64,000 nt of DNA from Reyranella sp. (GTDB taxonomy: Bacteria; Pseudomonadota; Alphaproteobacteria; Reyranellales; Reyranellaceae). The notes below the pieces were generated by a model. It was not told the DNA's origin, made no database searches, and saw only the letters and a program-made list of their open reading frames with translations. This document shows positions 1-8,667 of the stretch, one piece after another; positions within the stretch are counted from its first letter, which is position 1; each line of letters begins with the position of its first letter. Location of the stretch: NCBI RefSeq assembly GCF_004297405.1, contig NZ_SCVC01000011.1, forward strand, positions 62,001-126,000, in the 5' to 3' direction. Made by a program: the position numbers and the translations under genes.

Positions 1-674
1 GCTCTGTACTGGAGCTGCGCCGCGCCTTCGGGCCGGGCATGGTGACGGCCTTTGCCCGCATCGAAGGCAAGCCGCTGGGTATCGTCGCCAACAATCCGGT
101 GCATCTCGCGGGTGCGATCGACAGCGACGGCTCGGATAAGGCCGCCCGCTTCCTGCAGCTTTGCGACGCCTACGACATCCCGATCCTATTCCTCTGCGAC
201 ACGCCCGGCATGATGGTAGGCCCCGAGATCGAGAAGACCGCGCTGGTGCGTCATTGCTCGCGCCTGTTCGTGACCGGCGCCAACCTCACCGTGCCGTTCG
301 GCACCATCGTCCTGCGCAAGGCCTATGGGCTGGGTGCCCAGGCGATGGCAGGCGGTTCGTTCCATGCGCCGGCCTTTGCACTCTCCTGGCCGACCGGCGA
401 GTTCGGCGGCATGGGCCTCGAAGGCGCGGTGAAGCTCGGCTATCGCAAGGAACTCGAAGCGGTGACCGATCCGGCTGAACGCCGCGCCCTGTTCGACGAG
501 ATGGTCGCGGCGGCCTATGCCCGCGGCAAGGCGCTGAGCACGGCGACCTATTTCGAGATCGACGAGGTGATCGACCCTGCCGATTCCCGCCGCTGGATCA
601 CCACTGCACTCCTATCGGCCGAGCGGCCACCAGCTACCGGCCACAAGAAGCGACCGAACATCGATACCTGGTGA
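1..674 (+). CDS. acyl-CoA carboxylase carboxyltransferase subunit, C-terminal part (partial)
   Basis: This is the last roughly 223 residues of the carboxyltransferase component of a biotin-dependent acyl-CoA carboxylase (acetyl-, propionyl- or methylcrotonyl-CoA type), which moves the carboxyl group from biotin to the acyl-CoA. The frame is already open at base 3, and the residues before the first ATG (base 39) read as an ordinary part of the fold, so that ATG is internal and the start lies left of the window. Visible crotonase-type motifs are IANNPVHLAGAID, LFLCDTPGMMVGPEIEKTA and AQAMAGGSFHAP, then GEFGGMGLEGAV near the end. Which acyl-CoA is used cannot be told from this half. The neighbour on the right is convergent and unrelated. 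Confidence 0.9.
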   Translation, partial: SVLELRRAFGPGMVTAFARIEGKPLGIVANNPVHLAGAIDSDGSDKAARFLQLCDAYDIPILFLCDTPGMMVGPEIEKTALVRHCSRLFVTGANLTVPFGTIVLRKAYGLGAQAMAGGSFHAPAFALSWPTGEFGGMGLEGAVKLGYRKELEAVTDPAERRALFDEMVAAAYARGKALSTATYFEIDEVIDPADSRRWITTALLSAERPPATGHKKRPNIDTW

Positions 675-699
675 GACCGGCCGCGCGTCAGCCGGTCTC
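673..699. terminator. hairpin between convergent genes
   Basis: A perfect 9-bp inverted repeat (GAGACCGGC and GCCGGTCTC) with a 9-base loop. It starts inside the TGA of the carboxyltransferase gene and carries the stop codon of the RND permease gene (bases 688-690) in its loop. No T-run follows on either strand. It is best read as a two-way transcription end signal for the two convergent genes, though this is inferred from position and symmetry alone. Confidence 0.5.
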
Positions 700-3600
700 G
701 ATCTCGCCACTGTCGGGCGGCGGCGGCGTCGGCTTTGTCGGCACCCGCCGCGGGCGGCTGAGCTTCACCGCAAGGCCACGCATCGTCACATAGAAGACCG
801 GCGTGAAGATCAGGCCGAAGCCGGTCACTCCGAGCATGCCGAAGAACACCGTCGTTCCCAGCGACTGGCGCATCTCGGCGCCCGCGCCTGCGGCGATGGC
901 GAGAGGCACCACGCCCAGGATGAAGGCGAAGGAGGTCATCAGGATCGGCCGCAGCCTCGTGCGGGCCGCCTGGACGGCGGCGTCGAAGCGGGTCGCCCCT
1001 TCGGCTTCGGCCTGGCGGGCGAACTCGACGATCAGGATCGCGTTCTTGGCGGCGAGCCCAATCAGCACCACGAAGCCGACCTGCGCCAGGATATTGACCT
1101 CCAGGCCGCGCATCAGAAGGCCGCTGACGCCTGCCAGCAGGCACATGGGCACGATCAGGATGACGGCGAGCGGCAGCGACCAGCTTTCGTACTGCGCCGC
1201 CAGCAGCAGGAAGACGAAGACCACCGACGCCGCAAAGACCAGCAGGCCGGTATTGCCCACCAGCTTCTCCTGGTAGGCGAGCTCGGTCCATTCGAAGCCG
1301 AAACCGTCGGGCAGGCGGTCGGCCGCGAGCTTCTCCATGGTGACCAGCGCATAGCCGGTCGAGTAGCCGGGCAGGGTGGTGCCCTGCAACTCGGCTGCCG
1401 GGAAGAGGTTGTAGCGCGGCACGCGATAGGCGCCGGTGATGTCCTGGAAGGTGGTCACTGCGCCGATCGGCACCATCCGTCCGGCACCATTGCGGGTCTT
1501 GTAGTTGGCGATATCGCTGATCGACTGCCGGAACGCGCCGTCGGCCTGCGCCGTGACGCGATAGGTGCGTCCGAGATAGTTGAACTCGTTGACGAAGACC
1601 GAGCCGAGATAGACTTCGAGCGCTTCGAAGACATTGTCGGCCGAGACGCCCAGGATCTCCGTCTTCACGCGGTCGATGTCGGCATAGAGCTTGGGCGTGC
1701 GCGTGTTGAACAGGGAGAAGACCCCGGTGAGGCCGGGCGTCTGGTTGGCGGCGGTGACCAGATCCGTCGTCGCGGCCTCGAGCTCGGGTAACCCGCGGCC
1801 GCGCTTGTCCTGCACCATCATCTTGAAGCCGCCAGCATTGCCGATGCCGCGTACCGGCGGCGGCGGGATGACGATGATGAAGGCTTCTTCGACGGTGCTG
1901 AGCTTCGTGCGCAGATTGGCCAGAACCTTGTCGGCTGACAGCCCCTTGGGAATGCGGTCGGAGAAGGGCGCCAGGGTCGCGAAGATAGCACCGGCGTTCG
2001 GCGCCGAAGTGAAGGTCGCACCGTCGAGGCCGGTGAAGGGTACGGCGTGTATCACTCCTTCGGTCTCGAGCAACGTCTTCGTCACCTTGCGCACCACGGC
2101 GTCGGTGCGGTCCAGCGACGCGCCGGGCGGCAACTGGATCACGGTGATCAGGTAACCCTGGTCCTGGGCCGGGATGAAGCCGGTGGGAGCCCGGACGAAC
2201 TGCCAGCCGGTCAGCGCGATCAGCACGGCATAGAGGCCGAGGAAGATCAGGCTGCGGCGCACGAATAGGCCGGTCCAGCGGCCGTAGCCGTTCGAGAGGC
2301 GTTCGAAGCCGGTGTTGAATGCCCGGAAGAAGGCGGCAATCCAGCGTGCGATGAAGAAGCGGCTGGCACTGGCATGCTCGTCGTGCGGCTTGAACAGTAG
2401 GGCGCAAAGGGCCGGGCTGAGCGTCAGTGAGACGATGCAGGAGATGATCGTGGCCGAAGCGATGGTGACGGCAAACTGGCGGAAGAACTGACCGGTGATG
2501 CCGGTGATGAAAGCCGCCGGAATGAAAACCGCCGAGAGCACCAGGGCGATGGCGACCAGTGCTCCGCCGACCTCGTCCATGGTCTCGTGGGCGGCTGCGC
2601 GCGGCGACAGGCCTTCGCGCATGTTGCGCTCGACATTCTCGACCACGACGATGGCGTCATCGACCACGATGCCGATCGCCAGCACCAGGCCGAACAGCGA
2701 GAGATTGTTCAGCGAGAAGCCGGCGGCGGCCATGACCGCCAGGGTGCCGATCAGCGACACCGGAATGGCGATGATCGGGATCAGCGAAGCCCGCCAGCTC
2801 TGCAGGAACAGGATGACCACGAGAACGACCAGGACCACCGCCTCGAACATCGTCTTGTAGACCTCGTCCACCGACTGGGCGATGAACTCGGTCGGGTCGT
2901 AGACGATGTCGTACTGCAGCCCGGCGGGGAACGACGCCGACAGCTCGTGCATCGCCGTCTTCAGGCGCGCCGCCGTAGCGAGTGCATTGGAGCCTGGCCG
3001 CTGGAAGATCAACATCGGTACGGCTGTGCGCTCGTCGAGATAGGCGTTGGAAGTGTAGTCCTGGGCGCCGAGTTCGACCCGGCCGATGTCGCGGATGCGA
3101 GTGACCCGGCCGTCGGGGTCGGTGCGCACGATGATGTTGGCGAACTGCCGGGGATCGGTCAGCCGGCCGAGCGTTTCGACATTGATCGAGAAGGCGCGCG
3201 GCTTCGGAACGGGCGGCTGGTTGAGGACGCCGGACGCCACCTGCACGTTCTGCGCCCTGAGTGCCGCCAAGACTTCCCCGGCTGTGAGATTGCGGGCCGC
3301 GACCTTCTCCGGATCGAGCCAGATGCGCATCGAATAGTCACGGGCACCGCGGGTCTGCACGTCGCCGACGCCGTCGAGGCGCGCCAGCACGTCCTTCACC
3401 TGCAGAGTCACGTAGTTGGAGATATAGAGCTGGTCGCGCGAGCCGTCCGGCGAACTGAGATGGATCACCATCATCAGGTCCGGTGAGTTCTTGCGCACCG
3501 TGATGCCAAGCCGACGCACCTCTTCCGGCAGGCGCGGCTCGGCCACGGCGGCGCGGTTTTGGACCAGCACCTGCGCGATGTCGAGATCGGTGCCGAGTGC

Positions 3601-3888
3601 GAAGGTGATGGTGAGCGTCAGCTTGCCGTCGGCAGTCGCCTGCGACGTCATGTAGAGCATGTTCTCGACGCCGTTGATCTCCTGCTCGAGCGGCGTTGCG
3701 ACCGTTTCGCTGACAACCTGGGCCGAGGCGCCGGGATAGGTCGCGCTGATCACGATCGTCGGCGGCGCGATCTCGGGATACTGCGCCACGGGAAGGGAAA
3801 AGTAGGAGATTCCACCGACCAGGGTGATGAGGATCGACACGACCATCGCGAGGACCGGTCGGTCGATGAACAGGTGTGACAGCTTCAT
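688..3888 (-). CDS. RND efflux transporter permease (HAE1/AcrB family)
   Basis: Inner-membrane proton-driven pump of 1,066 residues, the normal length for AcrB/MexB-type hydrophobic-drug exporters. The N-terminus (LFIDRPVLAMVVSILITLVGG) is the typical first membrane helix. The helix-4 motif GIVVDDAIVVVENVER, near residue 405, holds the two proton-relay aspartates, and GLAAKNAILIVEFAR in the second half holds the relay lysine. Two large periplasmic loops follow helix 1 and helix 7, as in the family. It lies 12 bases downstream of the adaptor gene on the same strand, so the two form an operon. No outer-membrane channel gene is seen here, so a TolC-like protein encoded elsewhere is probably used. 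The substrate cannot be predicted. Confidence 0.95.
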   Translation of the reverse strand: MKLSHLFIDRPVLAMVVSILITLVGGISYFSLPVAQYPEIAPPTIVISATYPGASAQVVSETVATPLEQEINGVENMLYMTSQATADGKLTLTITFALGTDLDIAQVLVQNRAAVAEPRLPEEVRRLGITVRKNSPDLMMVIHLSSPDGSRDQLYISNYVTLQVKDVLARLDGVGDVQTRGARDYSMRIWLDPEKVAARNLTAGEVLAALRAQNVQVASGVLNQPPVPKPRAFSINVETLGRLTDPRQFANIIVRTDPDGRVTRIRDIGRVELGAQDYTSNAYLDERTAVPMLIFQRPGSNALATAARLKTAMHELSASFPAGLQYDIVYDPTEFIAQSVDEVYKTMFEAVVLVVLVVILFLQSWRASLIPIIAIPVSLIGTLAVMAAAGFSLNNLSLFGLVLAIGIVVDDAIVVVENVERNMREGLSPRAAAHETMDEVGGALVAIALVLSAVFIPAAFITGITGQFFRQFAVTIASATIISCIVSLTLSPALCALLFKPHDEHASASRFFIARWIAAFFRAFNTGFERLSNGYGRWTGLFVRRSLIFLGLYAVLIALTGWQFVRAPTGFIPAQDQGYLITVIQLPPGASLDRTDAVVRKVTKTLLETEGVIHAVPFTGLDGATFTSAPNAGAIFATLAPFSDRIPKGLSADKVLANLRTKLSTVEEAFIIVIPPPPVRGIGNAGGFKMMVQDKRGRGLPELEAATTDLVTAANQTPGLTGVFSLFNTRTPKLYADIDRVKTEILGVSADNVFEALEVYLGSVFVNEFNYLGRTYRVTAQADGAFRQSISDIANYKTRNGAGRMVPIGAVTTFQDITGAYRVPRYNLFPAAELQGTTLPGYSTGYALVTMEKLAADRLPDGFGFEWTELAYQEKLVGNTGLLVFAASVVFVFLLLAAQYESWSLPLAVILIVPMCLLAGVSGLLMRGLEVNILAQVGFVVLIGLAAKNAILIVEFARQAEAEGATRFDAAVQAARTRLRPILMTSFAFILGVVPLAIAAGAGAEMRQSLGTTVFFGMLGVTGFGLIFTPVFYVTMRGLAVKLSRPRRVPTKPTPPPPDSGEIETG

Positions 3889-3900
3889 GACCGGCGGGGC

Positions 3901-5079
3901 CTAGTCGGTCTGGGGCTCGGTCTCGATCGTGCCCGGCTTCGGCGCCACCTTGGCACCGGGCCGCGCCCGCATCAGGCCGTTGATGACAATCTTGTCGGTC
4001 GGCTGCAGGCCCGAGCGCACGATGCGCAGGCCCTCATAGCTCGGTCCCGGACGGATGATCTTCGGGACGATCACGTTCTCGTCGTTGACGGTGAGCACGA
4101 TCTTGCGTGACTGGTCGGTGACGACGGCGGCATCCGGGATCAGAATCGCCTGGTAGGGCTCGGAACCTGGAATGCGGATGCGGCCGAACTGGCCTGGCGT
4201 GAACAGGAGATTCGGATTGGCGAAGACCGCGCGCACACGGATCGTTCCCGACAGGCGATCCACTTGGTTTTCGACGAAGTTCATGCGGCCCTCGTGCGGC
4301 CAGCCTTTCTCGTCGGTGAGGTGGAGCGAGACGGCCACGGTATTGTCGCGCGTCGAGCGCATCAGCCCCTTGGCACTGGCGCGCTGGTAGGCGAGGTAGT
4401 CGGCCTCGCTCATGTCGAAGTTGAAGTAGATCGGGTCGAGCGAGACGATCGTCGTCAGCAGGGTCGCCGCCCCGCCGTCACCGCCGCTGATCAGGTTGCC
4501 GATGCTCACCTGATGGCGGCTGATGCGGCCTGTGATCGGCGCGGTGATACGGGTGAACTCGACATTGAGCTCGGCGGTGCGGATGGCGGCCTTGGCGGCT
4601 TCGACGGACGCCGTGGCGACCTTGAGGTCCGAGACGCGCTGGTCATACGCGCTGGCAGGCTCGAAGTCGCGCTTGCGCAACTCGGCGGAGCGATTGAGCT
4701 GGGCCTGCGCCAGGCCGACCTGGGCCTCGGCCTGGCCGAGCTGCGCCCGCATCGAGGCCAGCGCCGCCTCGTAGGGGCGCGGATCGATCACGAACAGCAG
4801 GTCGCCTTTCTTGACGGTCTGACCGTCTTGAAAGTGGATTTCCGTCAGGTAACCGGCAACGCGCGCACGGATCTCGACGAAGTCGACGGCCTGAAACTGG
4901 CCGGTGAACTGATCCCACTCGACGATTTCTTTCTGCAGCGGCGGGCTGATCGTGACCGTCGGCACAGCGGGTGGTGTCGTTTGCGCTGCCGCAGGGCCGC
5001 TCGCGGCAATTGCTGCGGCCGCCAGGGCCGTCCAGAACCGCAGTCGCCATGCGCTGCGGGCCTCGCCAAAGTCAGGCAT
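3901..5079 (-). CDS. RND efflux periplasmic adaptor subunit (membrane fusion protein)
   Basis: Periplasmic adaptor of 392 residues that links the RND pump to an outer-membrane channel. After a signal-like N-terminus (RLRFWTALAAAAIAASGPAAAQ) come a split biotinyl-lipoyl domain (VEIRARVAGYLTEIHFQDGQ and later ITAPITGRISRHQVSIG), a coiled-coil hairpin rich in Ala, Gln and Glu between them, and beta-barrel and membrane-proximal domains (FTPGQFGRIRIPG). The ATG at 5079 is chosen over one at 5139 because it has a GGAG element about 9 bases ahead and begins just before the signal peptide. It is first in the two-gene efflux operon. No local regulator gene is visible. Confidence 0.92.
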   Translation of the reverse strand: MPDFGEARSAWRLRFWTALAAAAIAASGPAAAQTTPPAVPTVTISPPLQKEIVEWDQFTGQFQAVDFVEIRARVAGYLTEIHFQDGQTVKKGDLLFVIDPRPYEAALASMRAQLGQAEAQVGLAQAQLNRSAELRKRDFEPASAYDQRVSDLKVATASVEAAKAAIRTAELNVEFTRITAPITGRISRHQVSIGNLISGGDGGAATLLTTIVSLDPIYFNFDMSEADYLAYQRASAKGLMRSTRDNTVAVSLHLTDEKGWPHEGRMNFVENQVDRLSGTIRVRAVFANPNLLFTPGQFGRIRIPGSEPYQAILIPDAAVVTDQSRKIVLTVNDENVIVPKIIRPGPSYEGLRIVRSGLQPTDKIVINGLMRARPGAKVAPKPGTIETEPQTD

Positions 5080-5227
5080 GGTCGCAAACTCCAACCATTG
5101 ACGATGGGCCGACGATACACCCCGAGGTGCCGTCGTCACCGTCTAAAGTTTTCGTGAGCGACTATCTTCACAAGCTCCGCGAAGTTGGCTTTCCAATTCG
5201 CGGACGTTTTTTCCGAGTTCGTGCGTG

Positions 5228-5260
5228 CCCTTCCTCCCCGGATGACGGGGGAGGAAAGGG
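5228..5260. terminator. G/C-rich hairpin downstream of binding-protein gene
   Basis: An imperfect inverted repeat in the gap between the binding-protein gene (stop at 5271, minus strand) and the efflux operon. CCTCCCC at 5233-5239 pairs with GGGGAGG at 5248-5254, and the stem extends outward through two T-A pairs, a one-base bulge and three C-G pairs. It lacks a clear T-run. It probably ends transcription of the binding-protein gene before the efflux operon begins. Confidence 0.4.
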
Positions 5261-5270
5261 GCAATTAACG

Positions 5271-7178
5271 CTACTGCGCGATCCAGAATGTGTCGGGCTG
5301 GTAGAGGCCGATATATCCGCCCGGATCCCAGGCGTAGTAGCCTTCCTTGGGCACGTTGCGAACCTTCGGGCCGACCACGATGGGCTGGCGGATGCCGTTC
5401 ACCGTGCCGATCGAGAAGACCTCGTCGGCATTGGTCTGGAGGATCTTCTCCCACGCCTTGCGCCGGTCTTCGGGCGTCGCACCGGTCTCCCATTCCTTCA
5501 CGTAGTCGAGCAGCTTGCAGGCCGATTCCATGTCGCACTTCTCGCCCTGCCGGCCCTTCGACTCGACGAACATGCCCCAGCGCGACCATTGCAGGCCGCC
5601 CAGCATGGTTGGCGCGAACTCCTTGGGGCTGGTGTTGACCGTCGGCACCGCGGTCACGGCGCCGGCGAAGGCGGTCATCACCGCTTCACCCGAGAAGGTC
5701 CGAAGCCGGAAGTTCTCGCGTGTCTGCGGCTTGGTCAGCATCTTGATGCCGATTTTCTTCCAGTTGTCGGCGATCAGGGCCAGCGCGTCGGCATCCTCCG
5801 TCTCCTCGCTGGCATGTTCGACGACGATGGTCGCAGGCCTTCCGTCGGGCAGCAGGCGAATGCCCTGGCTGTCCTTCTTGGTGAGGCCGATCTCGTCCAG
5901 GAGCTTGTTGGCGAGCTTCGGATCGTAGTTCGCCCACTTGGTCGCGTACTCCGGCTTGAACAGCTCGGAGCGCGGCATGATCGTGTTGTTGGAGGGCTTG
6001 GCGAGGCCGATATAGACGACCTGGTTCAGCTCGTCGCGATCGATGGCGAGAGACAGGGCTCGGCGGAAGCGCACATCGCGCATCAGCTTGCGCCACTCCT
6101 CGTCGTTGGCCGTCAGGTTGGGGTAGAGCGCGATCTGCGAGCCCGACCCGGATTCCCAGAGGCGGACGTTCACGCCGGAGGTCTGAGCGCTCTTCTGGAG
6201 GAAGGTGTAGTCACGCATGTTGAGGTAGCGTGGCTGCAGGTCGGCTTCACCGAGTCCGGCCTTGGCGGGCACGAGGTTGGCGGCGGCAACCGTGAAGATC
6301 ACGCGGTCGACATAGGGGAGCTGCTGCCCCTTGGCGTCGATGCGGTGATAGAAGGGGTTGCGCAGATAGACGAAGCGCTGCGCCGGCGATGCCGTAGTGT
6401 TGACCCACGGGTTGAGCGTCGGCAGGTCGGGATTGTCGTTGGCATACATCACGTCGAGGCGCTTGTAGACTTGGACCCAGCTCTGCTGGCCGCCCTTGGC
6501 CGCCTTCAGGATCTCCGCCTCGGGCGTGTACTTGGTGTGGAATTTCTTGAGGTAGTGCGCTGGCCGGAACAGGAAGAGCGGCGCGGCGCGTGCCTGGCTT
6601 TCGATGAAGTAGGGGTTGGGTTTTTCCCAGGTGTACTTGATCGTCAGCGGATCAATGATCTCGACCTTGGGGGGCTTGCCGTCGACCAGCAGCTCGACCG
6701 ACGGACCAGAGCCCGAGAGTTCCTTGTTGTTGGCGACGTCCTCCCAGAAGAAGCGGAAGTCTTCGGTGGTGAAGGGCTCGCCATCCGACCATCTGTGGCC
6801 GGCGCGCAGCTTGAAGGTGAATTCCCGCCCATCCTTGTCCTCGTAGCTCTCGAGGATGTCGGGCTTCAGCTTGAACTTGTCGTCGTGAATGATGAGGCGC
6901 GTGTAGCTGTAGATCGTCATCAGGCGCGTGTCGCGCGCACTGGCGACCAGCATGTTGAGCTGGCCACCCTGCTGGCCCGGCCCGTCACCGCCGGCAAATT
7001 GCGTGACCACCCAGGGCTGCTGGGGAATGCGCTTGCCGATCGGGGGGAGAGCGCCCGATTTCACCTGGTCGGCAAGCATCGGGGTTTCCCTGAGCTCCGG
7101 CAGCGGATCGGCAGCCAAAGCAGGGCCTGCCATCCAGCCGAACAGGAGTGCCGTCGTCAGTGCGCGTCTTTTCATCAT
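5271..7178 (-). CDS. ABC transporter substrate-binding protein, family 5 (peptide/opine/nickel type)
   Basis: Large periplasmic solute-binding protein of 635 residues, of the DppA/OppA family. It begins with a signal peptide (KRRALTTALLFGWMAGPALAA). Family features include YEDKDGREFTFKLRAGHRWSDGEPFT near the N-terminal third and the VRFRRALSLAIDRDELNQVVY segment in the middle. An in-frame GTG at 7187 is possible, but ATG 7178 has an AAGG element 8 bases upstream and starts directly before the signal peptide. No permease or ATPase gene lies beside it, so it is a solo binding protein whose membrane partners are elsewhere or shared. At over 630 residues it belongs to the long subgroup common in soil alphaproteobacteria. 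The ligand is unknown. Confidence 0.88.
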   Translation of the reverse strand: MMKRRALTTALLFGWMAGPALAADPLPELRETPMLADQVKSGALPPIGKRIPQQPWVVTQFAGGDGPGQQGGQLNMLVASARDTRLMTIYSYTRLIIHDDKFKLKPDILESYEDKDGREFTFKLRAGHRWSDGEPFTTEDFRFFWEDVANNKELSGSGPSVELLVDGKPPKVEIIDPLTIKYTWEKPNPYFIESQARAAPLFLFRPAHYLKKFHTKYTPEAEILKAAKGGQQSWVQVYKRLDVMYANDNPDLPTLNPWVNTTASPAQRFVYLRNPFYHRIDAKGQQLPYVDRVIFTVAAANLVPAKAGLGEADLQPRYLNMRDYTFLQKSAQTSGVNVRLWESGSGSQIALYPNLTANDEEWRKLMRDVRFRRALSLAIDRDELNQVVYIGLAKPSNNTIMPRSELFKPEYATKWANYDPKLANKLLDEIGLTKKDSQGIRLLPDGRPATIVVEHASEETEDADALALIADNWKKIGIKMLTKPQTRENFRLRTFSGEAVMTAFAGAVTAVPTVNTSPKEFAPTMLGGLQWSRWGMFVESKGRQGEKCDMESACKLLDYVKEWETGATPEDRRKAWEKILQTNADEVFSIGTVNGIRQPIVVGPKVRNVPKEGYYAWDPGGYIGLYQPDTFWIAQ

Positions 7179-7281
7179 CAGCCTCACCTTTGCCCTTGTT
7201 TGTACGCGGGCTCTTCTTGTGGGTTCCGCCGAGCGGATGCCCTATGACGATCAAATCGCTGAAAGCCGCTATCGTCAATGC

Positions 7282-7303
7282 CAGCGGCCTTTATTGGCCG
7301 CTG
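7282..7303. promoter_or_regulatory. perfect palindrome in a divergent promoter region
   Basis: CAGCGGCC and GGCCGCTG form an exact 8-bp inverted repeat around TTTATT. It lies in the 197-base region between the divergent binding-protein gene and the hydroxyacid oxidase gene. No T-run follows, and no gene ends here, so an operator for a dimeric regulator is more likely than a terminator. No regulator gene is adjacent. Confidence 0.4.
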
Positions 7304-7375
7304 TCCGTGACGTCTCGTTGACGCACCGCACCGGACGCGCAAGAAAACGCCAATCGGCTTTGGATCGGGGGAAAG

Positions 7376-8470
7376 ATGGCGAGCGGCCTTGAGAGTGAAT
7401 TCGTAACGCTGCACGAGATCGTCAAAGCAGCCAAAATCCGCCTCAATCCCAACATCTGGGACTATCTGATCGGCGGGACGGAGACCGAAACGACGCTGCG
7501 GCGCAACCGGATGGCGTTGGACTCCATTGCTTTCAAGCCGCGCGTACTGCGCGATGTTTCGACAATCGATCCGTCGTCGGAAATCTTCGGTCGTAAGATC
7601 CGGCTGCCGGTGATGCTGGCCCCGGTGGGCTCGCTGGAATCCTTCGAGCCCGGCGGTGGCATCACCGTGGCCAAGGGCGGCGGTGCAGCAAATGTGCCAA
7701 TGCTGATCAGCTCGGTGACAACGCTCAAGCTCGAGGACATCGTGAAGGGCGGCGCTGCGCCCAAGATCTACCAACTCTACGTCCGTGGTGACGATGCCTG
7801 GGTCGCAGACCGAGTGAAGCAGGCGATGGATGCGGGATACGATGCCTTCTGCATCACCGTCGACACGCAGGTCTACAGCCGGCGCGAGCGCGACATCGCC
7901 AAGCGCTTTGTGAAGTCGTGGCGCACGTCGGCCACAGGCCAGGATTATCAGGCGTCCTTCTCGTGGAAGAACTTCACGGCGGTGCGGGAGAAGTTTCCCG
8001 ACGTGAAATTCATGCTGAAGGGCATCGGCACCGGAGAGGATGCCGAGATCGCCTGCCAGCATGGTGTCTGGTCCGTCTATTGCTCGAACCATGGCGGTCG
8101 CCAACTCGACCATGGTCGCGGCTCGGCCGAGGTGCTGCCGGAGATCGTCGAGGCCGTGGCCGGCCGCGCCAAGATCGCGGTCGACGGTTCCTTCAGCCGA
8201 GGCAGCGATATCGTGAAGGCGATCTGCATGGGCGCCGATTGGGTCGGGCTCGGTCGGCTCTATTGCTATGGCCTCGCGGCTGCAGGCGCGGCCGGCATCG
8301 AGCGCGTGATCGAACTTCTCGAGGAAGAGATGAAGGAGGTGATGGGCCTGCTGGGCGTCACCTCCCTGTCACAGCTCGACAAGAGCTACATCAGCCGCGG
8401 TATGCCGACCAACATGCCTGGCGTGCACAGTGCCTTCCCGCTGCTGAACCTTCGCGACGAAGGTTACTGA
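7376..8470 (+). CDS. FMN-dependent alpha-hydroxyacid oxidase/dehydrogenase
   Basis: Protein of 364 residues of the glycolate oxidase / L-lactate dehydrogenase (LldD) / mandelate dehydrogenase family, which oxidises an L-2-hydroxyacid to the 2-oxoacid through FMN. The active-site segment CSNHGGRQLDHG near residue 240 has the catalytic His and substrate-binding Arg. KIYQLYVRGDD near residue 126 holds the conserved Tyr, and VDGSFSRGSDIVKAICMGADWVGLGR is the FMN-phosphate site. It is slightly shorter than typical (about 380 residues). A GGGGGA element sits just ahead of the ATG. No respiratory or transporter gene is adjacent, so the exact substrate is open. Confidence 0.88.
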   Translation: MASGLESEFVTLHEIVKAAKIRLNPNIWDYLIGGTETETTLRRNRMALDSIAFKPRVLRDVSTIDPSSEIFGRKIRLPVMLAPVGSLESFEPGGGITVAKGGGAANVPMLISSVTTLKLEDIVKGGAAPKIYQLYVRGDDAWVADRVKQAMDAGYDAFCITVDTQVYSRRERDIAKRFVKSWRTSATGQDYQASFSWKNFTAVREKFPDVKFMLKGIGTGEDAEIACQHGVWSVYCSNHGGRQLDHGRGSAEVLPEIVEAVAGRAKIAVDGSFSRGSDIVKAICMGADWVGLGRLYCYGLAAAGAAGIERVIELLEEEMKEVMGLLGVTSLSQLDKSYISRGMPTNMPGVHSAFPLLNLRDEGY

Positions 8471-8667
8471 TCGAAGTCAGTTGTAAGACGGTCACCAAAA
8501 AATTCACAGATGCTGCGGACGTCGCAATGAATCCGTAGCCGAGCGTGACTATGGAGTCCGCCTGCGAGTGACGTAGGCGGCCGGCAATCGAAATCACCCG
8601 CTGATCTTTTTCACTGCCCAGTTGCAGCGCGATGACGCGCGCCTTCATCAGCGGAGGTTTCGTCCAG

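Noticed and set aside
4971-7247. A 758-codon open frame on the plus strand opposite the binding-protein gene
   Set aside because: It is a shadow of the minus-strand gene caused by high GC and codon bias; the composition is Arg/Gly/Leu/Val-rich without any family motif.
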